NCBI RefSeq assembly: GCF_027925525.1
Contig: NZ_BSDJ01000008.1
Span: forward strand, 1-64,000
Direction: 5' to 3'
Source of the DNA: Paenibacillus tyrphae
GTDB lineage: Bacteria > Bacillota > Bacilli > Paenibacillales > NBRC-103111
Length of the DNA: 64,000 nt
Positions 43,419 through 52,683 of this stretch are shown here, piece by piece. Every line of letters begins with the position of its first letter. The first letter of the stretch is position 1. A program made the position numbers and the translations under genes. Under the pieces are notes generated by a model. The model did no database searches. It was not told the DNA's origin and saw only the letters and a list, made by a program, of their open reading frames with translations.

Positions 43419-45698
43419 ATGAATACTAGAGTCGGTTTATTGTTTTCATTAACTGGCACGACCGCCCTGACGGAACGAGGACAATGCGATGCGGCCATCC
43501 TGGCCATCGAGCACTTTAACCAAAAGGAAATGAACGTGGAAGCGATCGTGCGGGATATTTGCTCGGACCCGGCCAAAAGCGCGAAAGAAGCGGAAGCGCT
43601 TGCAAAAGACGGCGTGAAGGTGTTCATCGGCTGTTATACTTCGGCTTGCCGGAAAGCGATTCTTCCGGTGCTGGAGAAATACGGCTGCCTGCTGGTCTAC
43701 CCTACGTTGTATGAGGGACGGGAATGCCATTCCAACGTGTTTTATACCGGGGAGGTGCCGAACCAGCAGGTTCATGTGCTGCTCGATTACTTAACCGAGC
43801 ACTTCGGGAAGCGCGTCTACTGCATCGGCACGGATTACATTTATCCCCGGGAAACGAACCAGCAGGTCCGCACGTATCTCGCGGAAAAAAACGGCTCGGT
43901 CGTCGGCGAAGCCTATGTGCCGTTCGGTCATCAGACCTTCTACGACGTGCTGGAAGACATCATTGTGAAGCGGCCCGATGCCATCTTTACAACGCTCGTC
44001 GGGCAAAGCATCATCCCGTTCTATCGCGCGTACCGGCGAATGGGCTTGAATCCGGATCACCTGCCTATTTTCAGTCCGATCACGAAGGAAACGGAAATTG
44101 CGGCCATGGGCGCCGACTACGGAGCGGGGCATTACGGCTCGGCCAGCTATTTTCAATCGCTTCAAAATGAGCACAATCTGCATTTCGTCAGCGCGTTTCA
44201 CGAACGCTTCGGTGCGCAGCAGGTGATTTCGTCGGTCATGTTCAATTCTTATCTGGGCACCAAAATGATCCTGGACAGCATTCATGAAACCGGGGGCCTG
44301 GATTACCGGGACGTCTTTTACCATCTCAGTGACAAGAAGCTTGAAACCGCTTGCGGGACGGTGCTCGTCGAGGGCGACCATCACCATTTATCCAGACCGG
44401 TAAAAATCGGAAGAGCGATGCCGGACGGGCAATTCGAAATTGTTTGGGACTCGCAGCGCAATATTGCTCCGAAGCCGTTTAAAGAAAAAAGCCGGGAGCC
44501 CGGCCAGCTGAATGAGATCATTCTGGAGTCGTGGGGCCGGATCAGCGATGAAGCGATCGTCGTCCTGTCGGAGCGGCAGCATATTGTGTACATGAGCAAA
44601 AAAGCGGCAGAGCTGACCCGGTTAACGGAAGGCCAGCTCCTCACACCGACGATGCTGCAGCAGATCCATCACGCGTTCGAGGTGTATCCTTATGGAACAA
44701 ACGGTCAGCAAATGCTTCTGCTCAAGCCGAAGCCTAGCGTCCGTTCTTCGGGTGCGCCCTATCAGTTCGACCGCATTCGGACCTTGAGCCCCGAATACCA
44801 GTTGGAGCTGGAGGTCGCCAAGCTGGCGTCTCAATCATCTGCCAACGTGCTGATTACCGGAGAGACCGGAACAGGAAAAGAAGTGCTGGTTCAAGCGATT
44901 CATCAGCAAAGCGAACGAAAGCATGGCCCGCTGGTCGCCGTTAACACCGGCCTGCTGCCCCGGGAGCTGATCGCGAGCGAGATGTTCGGCTATATCGAAG
45001 GAGCGTTTACAGGCGCCAAAAAAGGCGGAGCCATCGGCAAATTCGAAGCCGCGAACGACGGGACTCTTTTTCTCGACGAGATTGGCGACATGCCGTTGGA
45101 TCTTCAGGTCGTCCTGTTAAGAGCTATCGAGTCGAAGCGGATTATGAGACTGGGGGAAAATAAAGAACGGGCGGTCAACGTACGGATTATTGCCGCGACG
45201 AACCGGAATCTGCAAGAAGAAATCGCCTACAGCGGCTCGTTCCGGTCGGACCTGTTTTACCGTCTGAACGTCTTGTCGATCACGATCCCTCCGCTTCGCG
45301 AGCGCCCGGAAGATGTGGAACACTTAAGCCGGGAGTTTCTCCGCGAATTTCAGGCCGTCCACGGCGACGGGCCGGATGGCATCAGCGACGAAGCGCTGCA
45401 AGCCTTGGTCCAATATCCGTGGCCGGGCAATATCCGTGAATTGCGAAATGTGATGGAGCGTGCCTACCTGCTGGCCGGACGGGAACGAGCTGCGATCCGG
45501 GTAGAGCATCTGCCGAGAGCGCTCAAAGGATATTACCAGAGAAAGCCGAGGGCGGCCGAGCCGCTCAAGCAAGTTGAGCGCAGGATGATCGAGCAAGTGC
45601 TGAGCGAGACGAAGACGATCACCGAGGCGTCCAAGGTGCTTGGCATTACGCGGAGTACGCTTTACCGGAAGCTGAAGGAATTTCAAATGACGCCGTAA
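43419..45698 (+). CDS. AmiC-type sensor fused to a sigma-54 activator
   Basis: A 759-residue fusion. Residues 1-370 are an AmiC-like periplasmic-binding-protein fold (VGLLFSLTGTTALTERGQ, GCYTSACRKAILPVLEKYGC) but lack a signal peptide, so they sense ligand in the cytoplasm. A PAS-like linker (375-440) follows. The AAA+ domain (450-675) has GETGTGKE, the sigma-54 contact loop GAFTGA and FLDEIGD. A Fis-type HTH ends the protein (TITEASKVLGITRSTLYRKL). In Pseudomonas AmiC instead restrains the antiterminator AmiR. Here sensing and activation are in one protein, divergent from amiEBS, with two likely binding sites and an RpoN promoter between. AAGGAGAGGCGGAG precedes the ATG. Confidence 0.92.
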   Translation: MNTRVGLLFSLTGTTALTERGQCDAAILAIEHFNQKEMNVEAIVRDICSDPAKSAKEAEALAKDGVKVFIGCYTSACRKAILPVLEKYGCLLVYPTLYEGRECHSNVFYTGEVPNQQVHVLLDYLTEHFGKRVYCIGTDYIYPRETNQQVRTYLAEKNGSVVGEAYVPFGHQTFYDVLEDIIVKRPDAIFTTLVGQSIIPFYRAYRRMGLNPDHLPIFSPITKETEIAAMGADYGAGHYGSASYFQSLQNEHNLHFVSAFHERFGAQQVISSVMFNSYLGTKMILDSIHETGGLDYRDVFYHLSDKKLETACGTVLVEGDHHHLSRPVKIGRAMPDGQFEIVWDSQRNIAPKPFKEKSREPGQLNEIILESWGRISDEAIVVLSERQHIVYMSKKAAELTRLTEGQLLTPTMLQQIHHAFEVYPYGTNGQQMLLLKPKPSVRSSGAPYQFDRIRTLSPEYQLELEVAKLASQSSANVLITGETGTGKEVLVQAIHQQSERKHGPLVAVNTGLLPRELIASEMFGYIEGAFTGAKKGGAIGKFEAANDGTLFLDEIGDMPLDLQVVLLRAIESKRIMRLGENKERAVNVRIIAATNRNLQEEIAYSGSFRSDLFYRLNVLSITIPPLRERPEDVEHLSREFLREFQAVHGDGPDGISDEALQALVQYPWPGNIRELRNVMERAYLLAGRERAAIRVEHLPRALKGYYQRKPRAAEPLKQVERRMIEQVLSETKTITEASKVLGITRSTLYRKLKEFQMTP

Positions 45699-45730
45699 GC
45701 CGGTGCCGGTTTACGAGCAAACAAAGCTAA

Positions 45731-45762
45731 GGGCAGGCCCGCTTCGTATAGCAGGTCTGCCC
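45731..45762 (+). terminator. Hairpin downstream of the amidase regulator
   Basis: GGGCAGGCC pairs with GGTCTGCCC around a 14-base loop, about 30 bp after the stop. It lacks a T-run, and its left arm is also complementary to sequence just after the repeat element (GGCCTGCCC at 45868-45876). Confidence 0.5.
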
Positions 45763-45767
45763 TCAAA

Positions 45768-45866
45768 TTGTCGAGAAAGTGGTCTAGCAAAAATAGAGAT
45801 ACATACATAGATGGGGTATCCACCCCTCGTTACATCTATTATCCCAGTTGACCACTTTCTCGACAA
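45768..45866. repeat. Compact copy of the palindromic repeat element
   Basis: Perfect 17-bp terminal inverted repeats (TTGTCGAGAAAGTGGTC and its complement) enclose a core with AAAAATAGAG, TGGGGTATCCACCCC and TCTATT. The halves match 71-117 and 279-333. At 99 bp with no reading frame, it resembles a miniature or REP-type element. It sits just after a gene-end hairpin, as does the left-end copy. Confidence 0.75.
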
Positions 45867-45880
45867 GCGGCCTGCCCGCT

Positions 45881-46567
<687 letters not shown>

Positions 46568-46584
46568 TTATGAGTCCGTAAAGG

Positions 46585-48309
46585 TTAATCCTCGATCGTC
46601 GACATGTCGCCCGTCGGCAAATTCAACTCCCACGCTTTCAGCACGCGGCGCATAATTTTGCCGCTTCGCGTTTTGGGCAGCTTGTCCTTGAACTCGATTT
46701 CACGAGGCGCCGCATGAGCGGACAAGCCGGTTTTGACGAATCGGACAATCTGGTCCTTCAGCTCCTCCGACGCCGTATAACCGTCCCGCAGCGCAATGAA
46801 CGCTTTGATCACTTCGCCCCGCATCGGGTCCGGCTTGCCGATGACGCCCGCCTCCGCAACCGCCGGATGCTCTACCAGCTTGCTCTCGACCTCGAAGGGC
46901 CCGACCCGCTCGCCCGCGGTGTTGATCACATCGTCAACGCGACCCTGGAACCAGAAGTAACCGTCCTCGTCGCGGAAAGCAGAGTCTCCCGACACATACC
47001 AGCCCTGGAAACGGAAATACTCTTCGTACTTGGCCGGATTGTTCCAAATGCGGCGCATCATGGACGGCCATGCCGTTTTGATCGCCAAATTTCCCATGCA
47101 GTAGGGCTCCAAGACACGGCCCTCGTCGTCCAAGATGGCCGCGTCCACGCCTGGAATCGGTTTGCCCATCGATCCCGGCTTAATTGCCATCCCCGGGTAA
47201 TTGCAGATGAGCTGCCCCCCGGTCTCCGTCATCCACCAAGTGTCATGGATGCGCTGCTTGAATACGTTCAATCCCCAACGAACGACCTCCGGGTTCAAAG
47301 GCTCGCCGACGCTGAGCACATGGCGGAGTCTGGACAGATCGAACCCGGATACCAGCTCGTCTCCGGCTCCCATTAGCATGCGGAAGGCGGTAGGGGCGCT
47401 GTACCAGACGGTAATGCCGTACTTTTGCAGGGTGGCATACCAGTCCGCCGGCTTGAACCGTCCCCCGCGGATCACGTTCGTCGCGCCGTTGAGCCACGGA
47501 GCAAAAACGCCGTAAGACGTGCCGGTCACCCAGCCCGGATCGGCCGTACACCAATACACGTCGTCTTCCTTCAGGTCCAGCACGATTTTGCCCGTATAAT
47601 AATGATGTAGCATCGCATCATGGACGTGAAGCACGCCTTTGGGCTTGCCGGTGGAACCGGAGGTATAATGCAGAATGAGGCCGTCCTCGCGGTCCATCCA
47701 ATCGAGGTCCAGCTTCTCGGAAGCGCTTTCCATTGCTTGGTGGAAATCGACCTGCCCCTCCTCCAGCCTTAGGTCGTGTCCGACCAGAATCACATGCTTC
47801 AGATGGGGCAAATCCTGAACCGGGATGCGTGGAAGCTGGGAAGGCGTCGTGACGATCGCCACGGCCTGACTATCTTCCAAGCGGTCCTTCACGGCCGTTT
47901 CCATAAAGGCTTCGAACAAAGGACCGGCAATCGCGCCGACTTTGATAATCCCGAGAAGCGCAAAGTACAGCTCGGGAGAACGGGGCATGAAAATAAATAC
48001 GCGGTCCCCTTTTCCAATGCCCAGTTGACGAAGCACGTTACCGAAGCGGTTGGAGCTGCTTTTCATTTGTCCGAAGGTGTATGCTTCTTCTCGCTGACCG
48101 TCGCTGTAGTATAGGGCGATTTTGTCCCGGCGCGAGGACTCGGCATGCCGATCGATCGCTTCGTACGCCATATTGATTTTTCCGGTTTCGTGCCATGTGA
48201 ACTCGCTCTCCACCTCCTCCCAGCGAAAATGTCCCCGCGCCTGCTCGTAATTTTCCATGTTGGGGCTTGCCGCCGTGGGCGCAATGCGCTCATTCGTAAA
48301 CGAACTCAT
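46585..48309 (-). CDS. acsA: Acetyl-CoA synthetase (AMP-forming)
   Basis: The 574-residue enzyme activates acetate with ATP and CoA, releasing AMP and PPi. Visible motifs are YTSGSTGKPKGVLH, WWMTETGGQ, YVSGDSAFRDEDGYFWFQGR and the C-terminal LPKTRSGKIMRR, whose lysine is the acetylation-controlled catalytic residue. The length fits B. subtilis AcsA (~572) rather than the ~650-residue Acs. GGGAGGG precedes the ATG. It is followed by adk, which recycles the AMP product. Confidence 0.93.
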   Translation of the reverse strand: MSSFTNERIAPTAASPNMENYEQARGHFRWEEVESEFTWHETGKINMAYEAIDRHAESSRRDKIALYYSDGQREEAYTFGQMKSSSNRFGNVLRQLGIGKGDRVFIFMPRSPELYFALLGIIKVGAIAGPLFEAFMETAVKDRLEDSQAVAIVTTPSQLPRIPVQDLPHLKHVILVGHDLRLEEGQVDFHQAMESASEKLDLDWMDREDGLILHYTSGSTGKPKGVLHVHDAMLHHYYTGKIVLDLKEDDVYWCTADPGWVTGTSYGVFAPWLNGATNVIRGGRFKPADWYATLQKYGITVWYSAPTAFRMLMGAGDELVSGFDLSRLRHVLSVGEPLNPEVVRWGLNVFKQRIHDTWWMTETGGQLICNYPGMAIKPGSMGKPIPGVDAAILDDEGRVLEPYCMGNLAIKTAWPSMMRRIWNNPAKYEEYFRFQGWYVSGDSAFRDEDGYFWFQGRVDDVINTAGERVGPFEVESKLVEHPAVAEAGVIGKPDPMRGEVIKAFIALRDGYTASEELKDQIVRFVKTGLSAHAAPREIEFKDKLPKTRSGKIMRRVLKAWELNLPTGDMSTIED

Positions 48310-48410
48310 GATGTAGACCCTCCCAATCGATAATAGATGATTGCCTTTCTTAGCCTAAGTAAAGCAATTATTGTGCCAACCGTCGGAGTGCGGAAATGTA
48401 AGAAACGCAC

Positions 48411-48440
48411 AAAAAAATGTGTCCCATTTCGGGACACATT
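48411..48440 (-). terminator. Intrinsic terminator of the methyltransferase gene
   Basis: AATGTGTCCC and GGGACACATT are perfect 10-bp arms around a 5-base loop. On the minus strand a run of seven T follows, about 80 bp past the methyltransferase stop. Confidence 0.85.
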
Positions 48441-48518
48441 CGCCGATTCGATGTGATACAGTGATGCAAAATGGGACACTTGGGGCATCCACAGCAGCCT
48501 GCGTGCCTGACGGATTTC

Positions 48519-49118
48519 TCATTTTTTTCTCAATACAAGTTGAATGACATGGGCTAATCCGGTATGCGCCTTCCCTTCCACCCGCTCTTGCTCGCCATAG
48601 AAGAAATGGAGCACCTCATGGCCTTCGCACCAGGCAAGAATTTCTTTGGGGTCGTAGAGCAAATCCGGGTCCGGGGGGCCACCCGTACCATACTTTAATT
48701 GGTCCTTGGAGTATACCTCAAGCATCATAATTCCTTTAGGCTTTATCGCATTTTTCATTTTATTGAGAACCATGGCCTGATCGTCTTTATGAAAATGTCC
48801 GAACACCATGATGGCGGCATCGTATTCCTCGTTCGGTACATCCTCTGCCAACAGGTCTAGTTTTTGGGTATGTACCTCAACTGCATGCTTCCGGGCCAGT
48901 TTTTTCGTTTTTTGCAGGCCGCTCTCCGCATAGTCAATGGCGGTCACTTCATGATTTCGTTTGGCCAAAAAAACGGCATTCCGGCCCTCGCCCTCCGCGA
49001 ACGCAATAACTTTGCGATATGGTTCCAATCGAAAAGCTTGTTGTTGAATAAATACGTTAGGCTCTTCCCCATAATAATATTCCTCCGACTTAAAACGCTC
49101 ATGCCATACATTTCCCAT
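48519..49118 (-). CDS. Class I SAM-dependent methyltransferase
   Basis: This 199-residue protein has the Rossmann methyltransferase motifs: motif I VIAFAEGEGRNAVFLAKR, the acidic ribose-binding VTAIDYAES, motif II YDAAIMVFGHFH and the post-II KPKGIMMLEVYS. The overall pattern resembles TehB/YjhP-like small-molecule methyltransferases. The substrate is unknown. AGGAGG precedes the ATG. A perfect palindrome lies 34 bp upstream. The gene is more AT-rich than its neighbours. Confidence 0.85.
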   Translation of the reverse strand: MGNVWHERFKSEEYYYGEEPNVFIQQQAFRLEPYRKVIAFAEGEGRNAVFLAKRNHEVTAIDYAESGLQKTKKLARKHAVEVHTQKLDLLAEDVPNEEYDAAIMVFGHFHKDDQAMVLNKMKNAIKPKGIMMLEVYSKDQLKYGTGGPPDPDLLYDPKEILAWCEGHEVLHFFYGEQERVEGKAHTGLAHVIQLVLRKK

Positions 49119-49151
49119 AATTACCTACCTCCTGTGAATGAAGTGTTGGAC

Positions 49152-49176
49152 ATTAAAGACTCACTATGTCTTTAAT
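49152..49176. promoter_or_regulatory. Operator-like palindrome before the methyltransferase gene
   Basis: ATTAAAGAC and GTCTTTAAT are perfect 9-bp inverted arms around TCACTAT, 34 bp upstream of the start codon. It has no T-run and so looks like a protein-binding site. Confidence 0.5.
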
Positions 49177-49314
49177 AAAGCAAAAAAGCAGCATGGGTGC
49201 AGAGCATAGTTCGCCGCTTGTGTGAATTTCGTCATCGATTGCAGAGTTGTTATATCTATAATATCTTCGAAATTGACGATGCGTCAAGAGTGAGCGCAAG
49301 GCATCGATGATATG

Positions 49315-49352
49315 AAAAAAATAAGCCGCGGCACCTATTCGGGGCCACGGCT
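49315..49352 (-). terminator. Intrinsic terminator of the maltodextrin operon
   Basis: On the minus strand AGCCGTGGC pairs with GCCGCGGCT (one mismatch) and a T-run follows after two bases. It lies 19 bp past the last gene. Confidence 0.75.
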
Positions 49353-49370
49353 CGTTGTGCAGTAAATCGC

Positions 49371-49952
49371 TCAAAGCGTACGAAACTTAAGATTTTTGCA
49401 GTCGATGGCGAATGAGAAAGCTCTTTGCTCGCTTCCATCCAACGAAAACTCCACAAGCAAGTTATCCAGATCTTTCTCCGTTAAAGCTTGGCCGCTGATC
49501 CAGCCGTGCCTTTCTTTGCCGGGCAGGATTGTCACCCCGGTAAAGTCCGGGTTGGTTGGGGAAGCCCCGACCTTTTCGCTTAACTTGCCCTGGCTCGAAT
49601 GGTTCGACTGCACAGCAAGACGGCTTGGGTCAACCGTAATAGTTTCCTTCTCGGTTCCGTTCTTGATCGTGATTTCAAAGTCGGTCGTTTGTCCGGTCCG
49701 CCGGATGGAATTGACGGTCACCTCCACACCGTTATTGGTTTGCGTGACCGGCATTTTCTGAAGCTGAGGCTCCGAGCCGCTTTTATTCGGAGCGGATTTT
49801 TCGTCCCCCCCGTCCGTTCCTGCAACATAATTGCTGTCAATAGACACGGGATTGTCGATATCCTGCGCGGCATGCGGGGTTCCGTTCATTAACACGGCCC
49901 CTGTGAACACAATCGAACCGCAGACGAGTCCGAGCACAATTTTTTTCACCAT
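49371..49952 (-). CDS. Secreted protein of unknown function
   Basis: The 193-residue product begins with a signal peptide (MVKKIVLGLVCGSIVFTGAVL) without a lipobox. After a low-complexity linker comes a beta-rich domain (GVEVTVNSIRRTGQTTDFEITIKNG) resembling DUF4352-like immunoglobulin folds of Bacillales surface proteins. It lies 6 bp after the esterase gene and so belongs to the end of the maltodextrin operon. No enzymatic motif is visible. Confidence 0.65.
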   Translation of the reverse strand: MVKKIVLGLVCGSIVFTGAVLMNGTPHAAQDIDNPVSIDSNYVAGTDGGDEKSAPNKSGSEPQLQKMPVTQTNNGVEVTVNSIRRTGQTTDFEITIKNGTEKETITVDPSRLAVQSNHSSQGKLSEKVGASPTNPDFTGVTILPGKERHGWISGQALTEKDLDNLLVEFSLDGSEQRAFSFAIDCKNLKFRTL

Positions 49953-49958
49953 GATAAT

Positions 49959-51311
49959 TCAATCCTCTCTGATGTCGTTAGACCAGCGTTCGACGGTCAG
50001 CTCCAGCCGCGAATCGGCCTCTGCCCGGTAATGGCGCACTACCGAATTTCCGGCTTGATCCGTTTCCGCGACGCCATCGGCCCTGCTGATTTGATAAACG
50101 AACTCGGTATGAAGCGGAAGCTCAAGCCGCCCGGAATATACAGGCGCATCCGGCTGCTTGCTTAAAGGAAACCAGGCGTATAGCATGACGGTTTCCGGCG
50201 TATGCAACGGAACATGAACGGTTAAATCGAGGGCAACCCGCTCCTTCAATTCCTTGACCACGCGGATCGAAATAGCAGCCTCCAGACCGCAGTAATTAAC
50301 CGTAACCGTCGTCTCTCCTTCTTCCTTCGCCACCACGGTTCCGTCCTCCTGAACCTCTACGATCCGAGGGTCCTCCACCCGGTAAGCCGCCCTTAACAAG
50401 GACAGCTTCAAGCCGCTGTCAAACTCCGCGATCGGATTCAACCGGCAGACCGGACCGCGGATGCCGACTTCGTTCCAGCCTTGCAACGATAAAGAGCGCG
50501 CCTGGCCTTTGTCTCCGAATAAATGAAGCAGCGGAGAGGCCAGTCTGGCCGCCCAGTCTTTCTCCACATGAGCCGCTTCGGGATCGAAATAATACATCAG
50601 CTCGTTATCAGCTTCGTATCCGAGGAGGGCAAGCTGCTCCGCGACTTCGCGGACATGCTTTTCCATGATCAGCGTGCCTTCCCTGCCTCCCAGATCGATC
50701 CAAATCCGGGAAATCGGCTGCTTCTTGCCGAACGTATGATACTGCCGGTATTCCTCCAGCGTTACGGGATCGACGTAGTAAAAATACGGCGACAAGATCG
50801 CCAGCTTCCCGAAAATGTCCGGACGGCGAAAGCCGATATGGTAGGTAACTTGGCCCCCGCGGGAAGACCCCATTAAGCCCGTATGCTCCGGGCCCGGCTT
50901 CGTCCGGAACAGCGCATCGATGTAAGGCTTGACCTCCTCGATAATAAAGCGCTCGTAAAGCTGCCCTTTGGGCTGGATTCGCACTTTGTCGGACGGATAC
51001 AGTACCCCTTCCAGCTCATGGGTAAATTCGTCGGCCCGTTCGACGCCCCGATTCGGGATGCCGACGACGATGATTTCTTCCATGAGGCCGCTCTGAATCA
51101 AGCGGTCCGCGGTTTCATGGACGTTCCAGGAATAGCCGTTGAAGGCGGGATGGAAAATATTTTGCCCGTCGTGCATATACAGCACCGGATACCGCTTCGC
51201 TTGATCCCAGCAATAGCTCGGGGGGAGGTAAACAAACAGATCCCGCGTATTGTCCAAGTGGACAGAGTAGAAATTTTCCACCTTCAAAATGCTTGATTTG
51301 TTCTTGTGCAT
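49959..51311 (-). CDS. Esterase-D type alpha/beta hydrolase, paralogue 2
   Basis: The 450-residue protein has an N-terminal esterase domain with the nucleophile elbow GSSRGG, the segment FVYLPPSY...YPVLYMHDGQN, and a histidine in the AAHVEKDWAARL region. About 170 residues of beta-rich sequence of Ig/bacterial-Ig-like type (EDGTVVAKEEGETTVTVNY) follow. It lacks a signal peptide. It is a tandem paralogue of the next gene upstream. AGAGG lies eight bases before the ATG at 51311. The natural ester substrate is unknown; operon context suggests acylated sugars. Confidence 0.75.
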   Translation of the reverse strand: MHKNKSSILKVENFYSVHLDNTRDLFVYLPPSYCWDQAKRYPVLYMHDGQNIFHPAFNGYSWNVHETADRLIQSGLMEEIIVVGIPNRGVERADEFTHELEGVLYPSDKVRIQPKGQLYERFIIEEVKPYIDALFRTKPGPEHTGLMGSSRGGQVTYHIGFRRPDIFGKLAILSPYFYYVDPVTLEEYRQYHTFGKKQPISRIWIDLGGREGTLIMEKHVREVAEQLALLGYEADNELMYYFDPEAAHVEKDWAARLASPLLHLFGDKGQARSLSLQGWNEVGIRGPVCRLNPIAEFDSGLKLSLLRAAYRVEDPRIVEVQEDGTVVAKEEGETTVTVNYCGLEAAISIRVVKELKERVALDLTVHVPLHTPETVMLYAWFPLSKQPDAPVYSGRLELPLHTEFVYQISRADGVAETDQAGNSVVRHYRAEADSRLELTVERWSNDIRED

Positions 51312-51316
51312 CCTCA

Positions 51317-52660
51317 TCACCTCTGCTCGCTCACGGGCGCCGCGTCCACCCAATTTTCGACTTCGTAATTCAGAACGAGGCCGTCCTTGGCCGTAAATTT
51401 CCGGTAAGGAATTTCCCGGCCCTGCCGGTCCGTCTCATGCATGCCCAAGCCGCGGGAAATGCGGAATTCGAAGGACATATCCCGCGGTACCTCAAAGGTT
51501 CCTCCGTACAGCCCTTCGCGGATCATCGGCAGCTCGATGCCGGCGTATAGCGCAGCAGTTGGCGGCGTAAAGACAGGCACCTTCACGTACGCTTGGACGG
51601 TAACCGTCTCCGAAACCGACGGGACGACGGCAACAGCCAGTTCGGCCGTCAGGCTGCCGTTTCTGTAACGGACCGTCGTTTCCCCTTCTTTCTTGGGCTG
51701 CAATTTGCCGTCTGCCGTCACGTCCAGCAGCTCGGGATCGGCTACTTCATAGCAGGCGTCTAGATCCGTCATCATAAAGCCGCTGTCGTAGTGCACCACC
51801 GGATTGAGCGTACGCTTCGGCCCCTCGATCCCAACCGCCTCAGGCCCATGCAAATCGACACGAACAGGAGTTCCGATGCGACCAAAAAAATAAAGCAGCG
51901 GCGCGTGCACTCTGGCGGCCCAATCCTTCTGCGAATGGCCCGAATTGACGGCATAATAATAGACAAAATCGTCCCCGGGCCGATATCCGGCGCTGATCAG
52001 CGTATCCGCGACATGCCGTACATGTTTTTCCATAACGGTGAAGCCTTCGGCATCCCCCACGTCCATCCAAATGCGCAGAGCCTTCTTTTCCGTGTAGACG
52101 CGGCTCAACCAGCGGTCCTCCATCGTGCGGAGATCGACGCTTGCAAAGAACGGACACAAAGCCCCGATCATCCCGAACGTCTCTGACCTGCGGAACCCGA
52201 TATTGTAGGAAACCAACCCGCCCGCGGACGATCCCATCAGCGCCGTATGCTCCTGATCCGGCAGCGTCCGGTATTCCCGGTCGATATAAGGCTTTACTTC
52301 ACGGACGAGAAACTCCTCGTACAGCTCGCCCTGATTCGTCGTATCGAAAACCCGGTGTCCGTACGGATTCTCATGCATATATTCCGCAATCCGGGCATCC
52401 TCGATGTGGGCTACCGCAACGATGATAATTTCCCGCATGCGTCCTTCAGCAATGAGGCGGTCGGCCGTTTTATGCACGTCCCAGGATTCGCCCTTCCTGT
52501 CCTGGTAGAACGCGTGCTGCCCGTCCTGCATATACAGAACGGGGTACCGCTGCCCCTCATCCGTTTCATAGCCCGGAGGCAAATATATAAATATATTTCT
52601 GGAATTATCAAGAATCTCGGAATAAAAATGATTAATTTCGATCAGCCGCGACGAACTCAC
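51317..52660 (-). CDS. Esterase-D type alpha/beta hydrolase, paralogue 1
   Basis: This 447-residue protein parallels its downstream neighbour throughout: FIYLPPGYE...YPVLYMQDGQHAF, the nucleophile elbow GSSAGG, NSGHSQKDWAARV with a likely catalytic histidine, then a beta-rich tail with DGKLQPKKEGETTVRY. The family includes ferri-siderophore and feruloyl-type esterases. It has no signal peptide. The GTG start has GAGGAG upstream. It lies 23 bp after the LacI regulator gene in the maltodextrin operon. Confidence 0.75.
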   Translation of the reverse strand: MSSSRLIEINHFYSEILDNSRNIFIYLPPGYETDEGQRYPVLYMQDGQHAFYQDRKGESWDVHKTADRLIAEGRMREIIIVAVAHIEDARIAEYMHENPYGHRVFDTTNQGELYEEFLVREVKPYIDREYRTLPDQEHTALMGSSAGGLVSYNIGFRRSETFGMIGALCPFFASVDLRTMEDRWLSRVYTEKKALRIWMDVGDAEGFTVMEKHVRHVADTLISAGYRPGDDFVYYYAVNSGHSQKDWAARVHAPLLYFFGRIGTPVRVDLHGPEAVGIEGPKRTLNPVVHYDSGFMMTDLDACYEVADPELLDVTADGKLQPKKEGETTVRYRNGSLTAELAVAVVPSVSETVTVQAYVKVPVFTPPTAALYAGIELPMIREGLYGGTFEVPRDMSFEFRISRGLGMHETDRQGREIPYRKFTAKDGLVLNYEVENWVDAAPVSEQR

Positions 52661-52683
52661 GCCACATTCTCCTCACCGGATCG

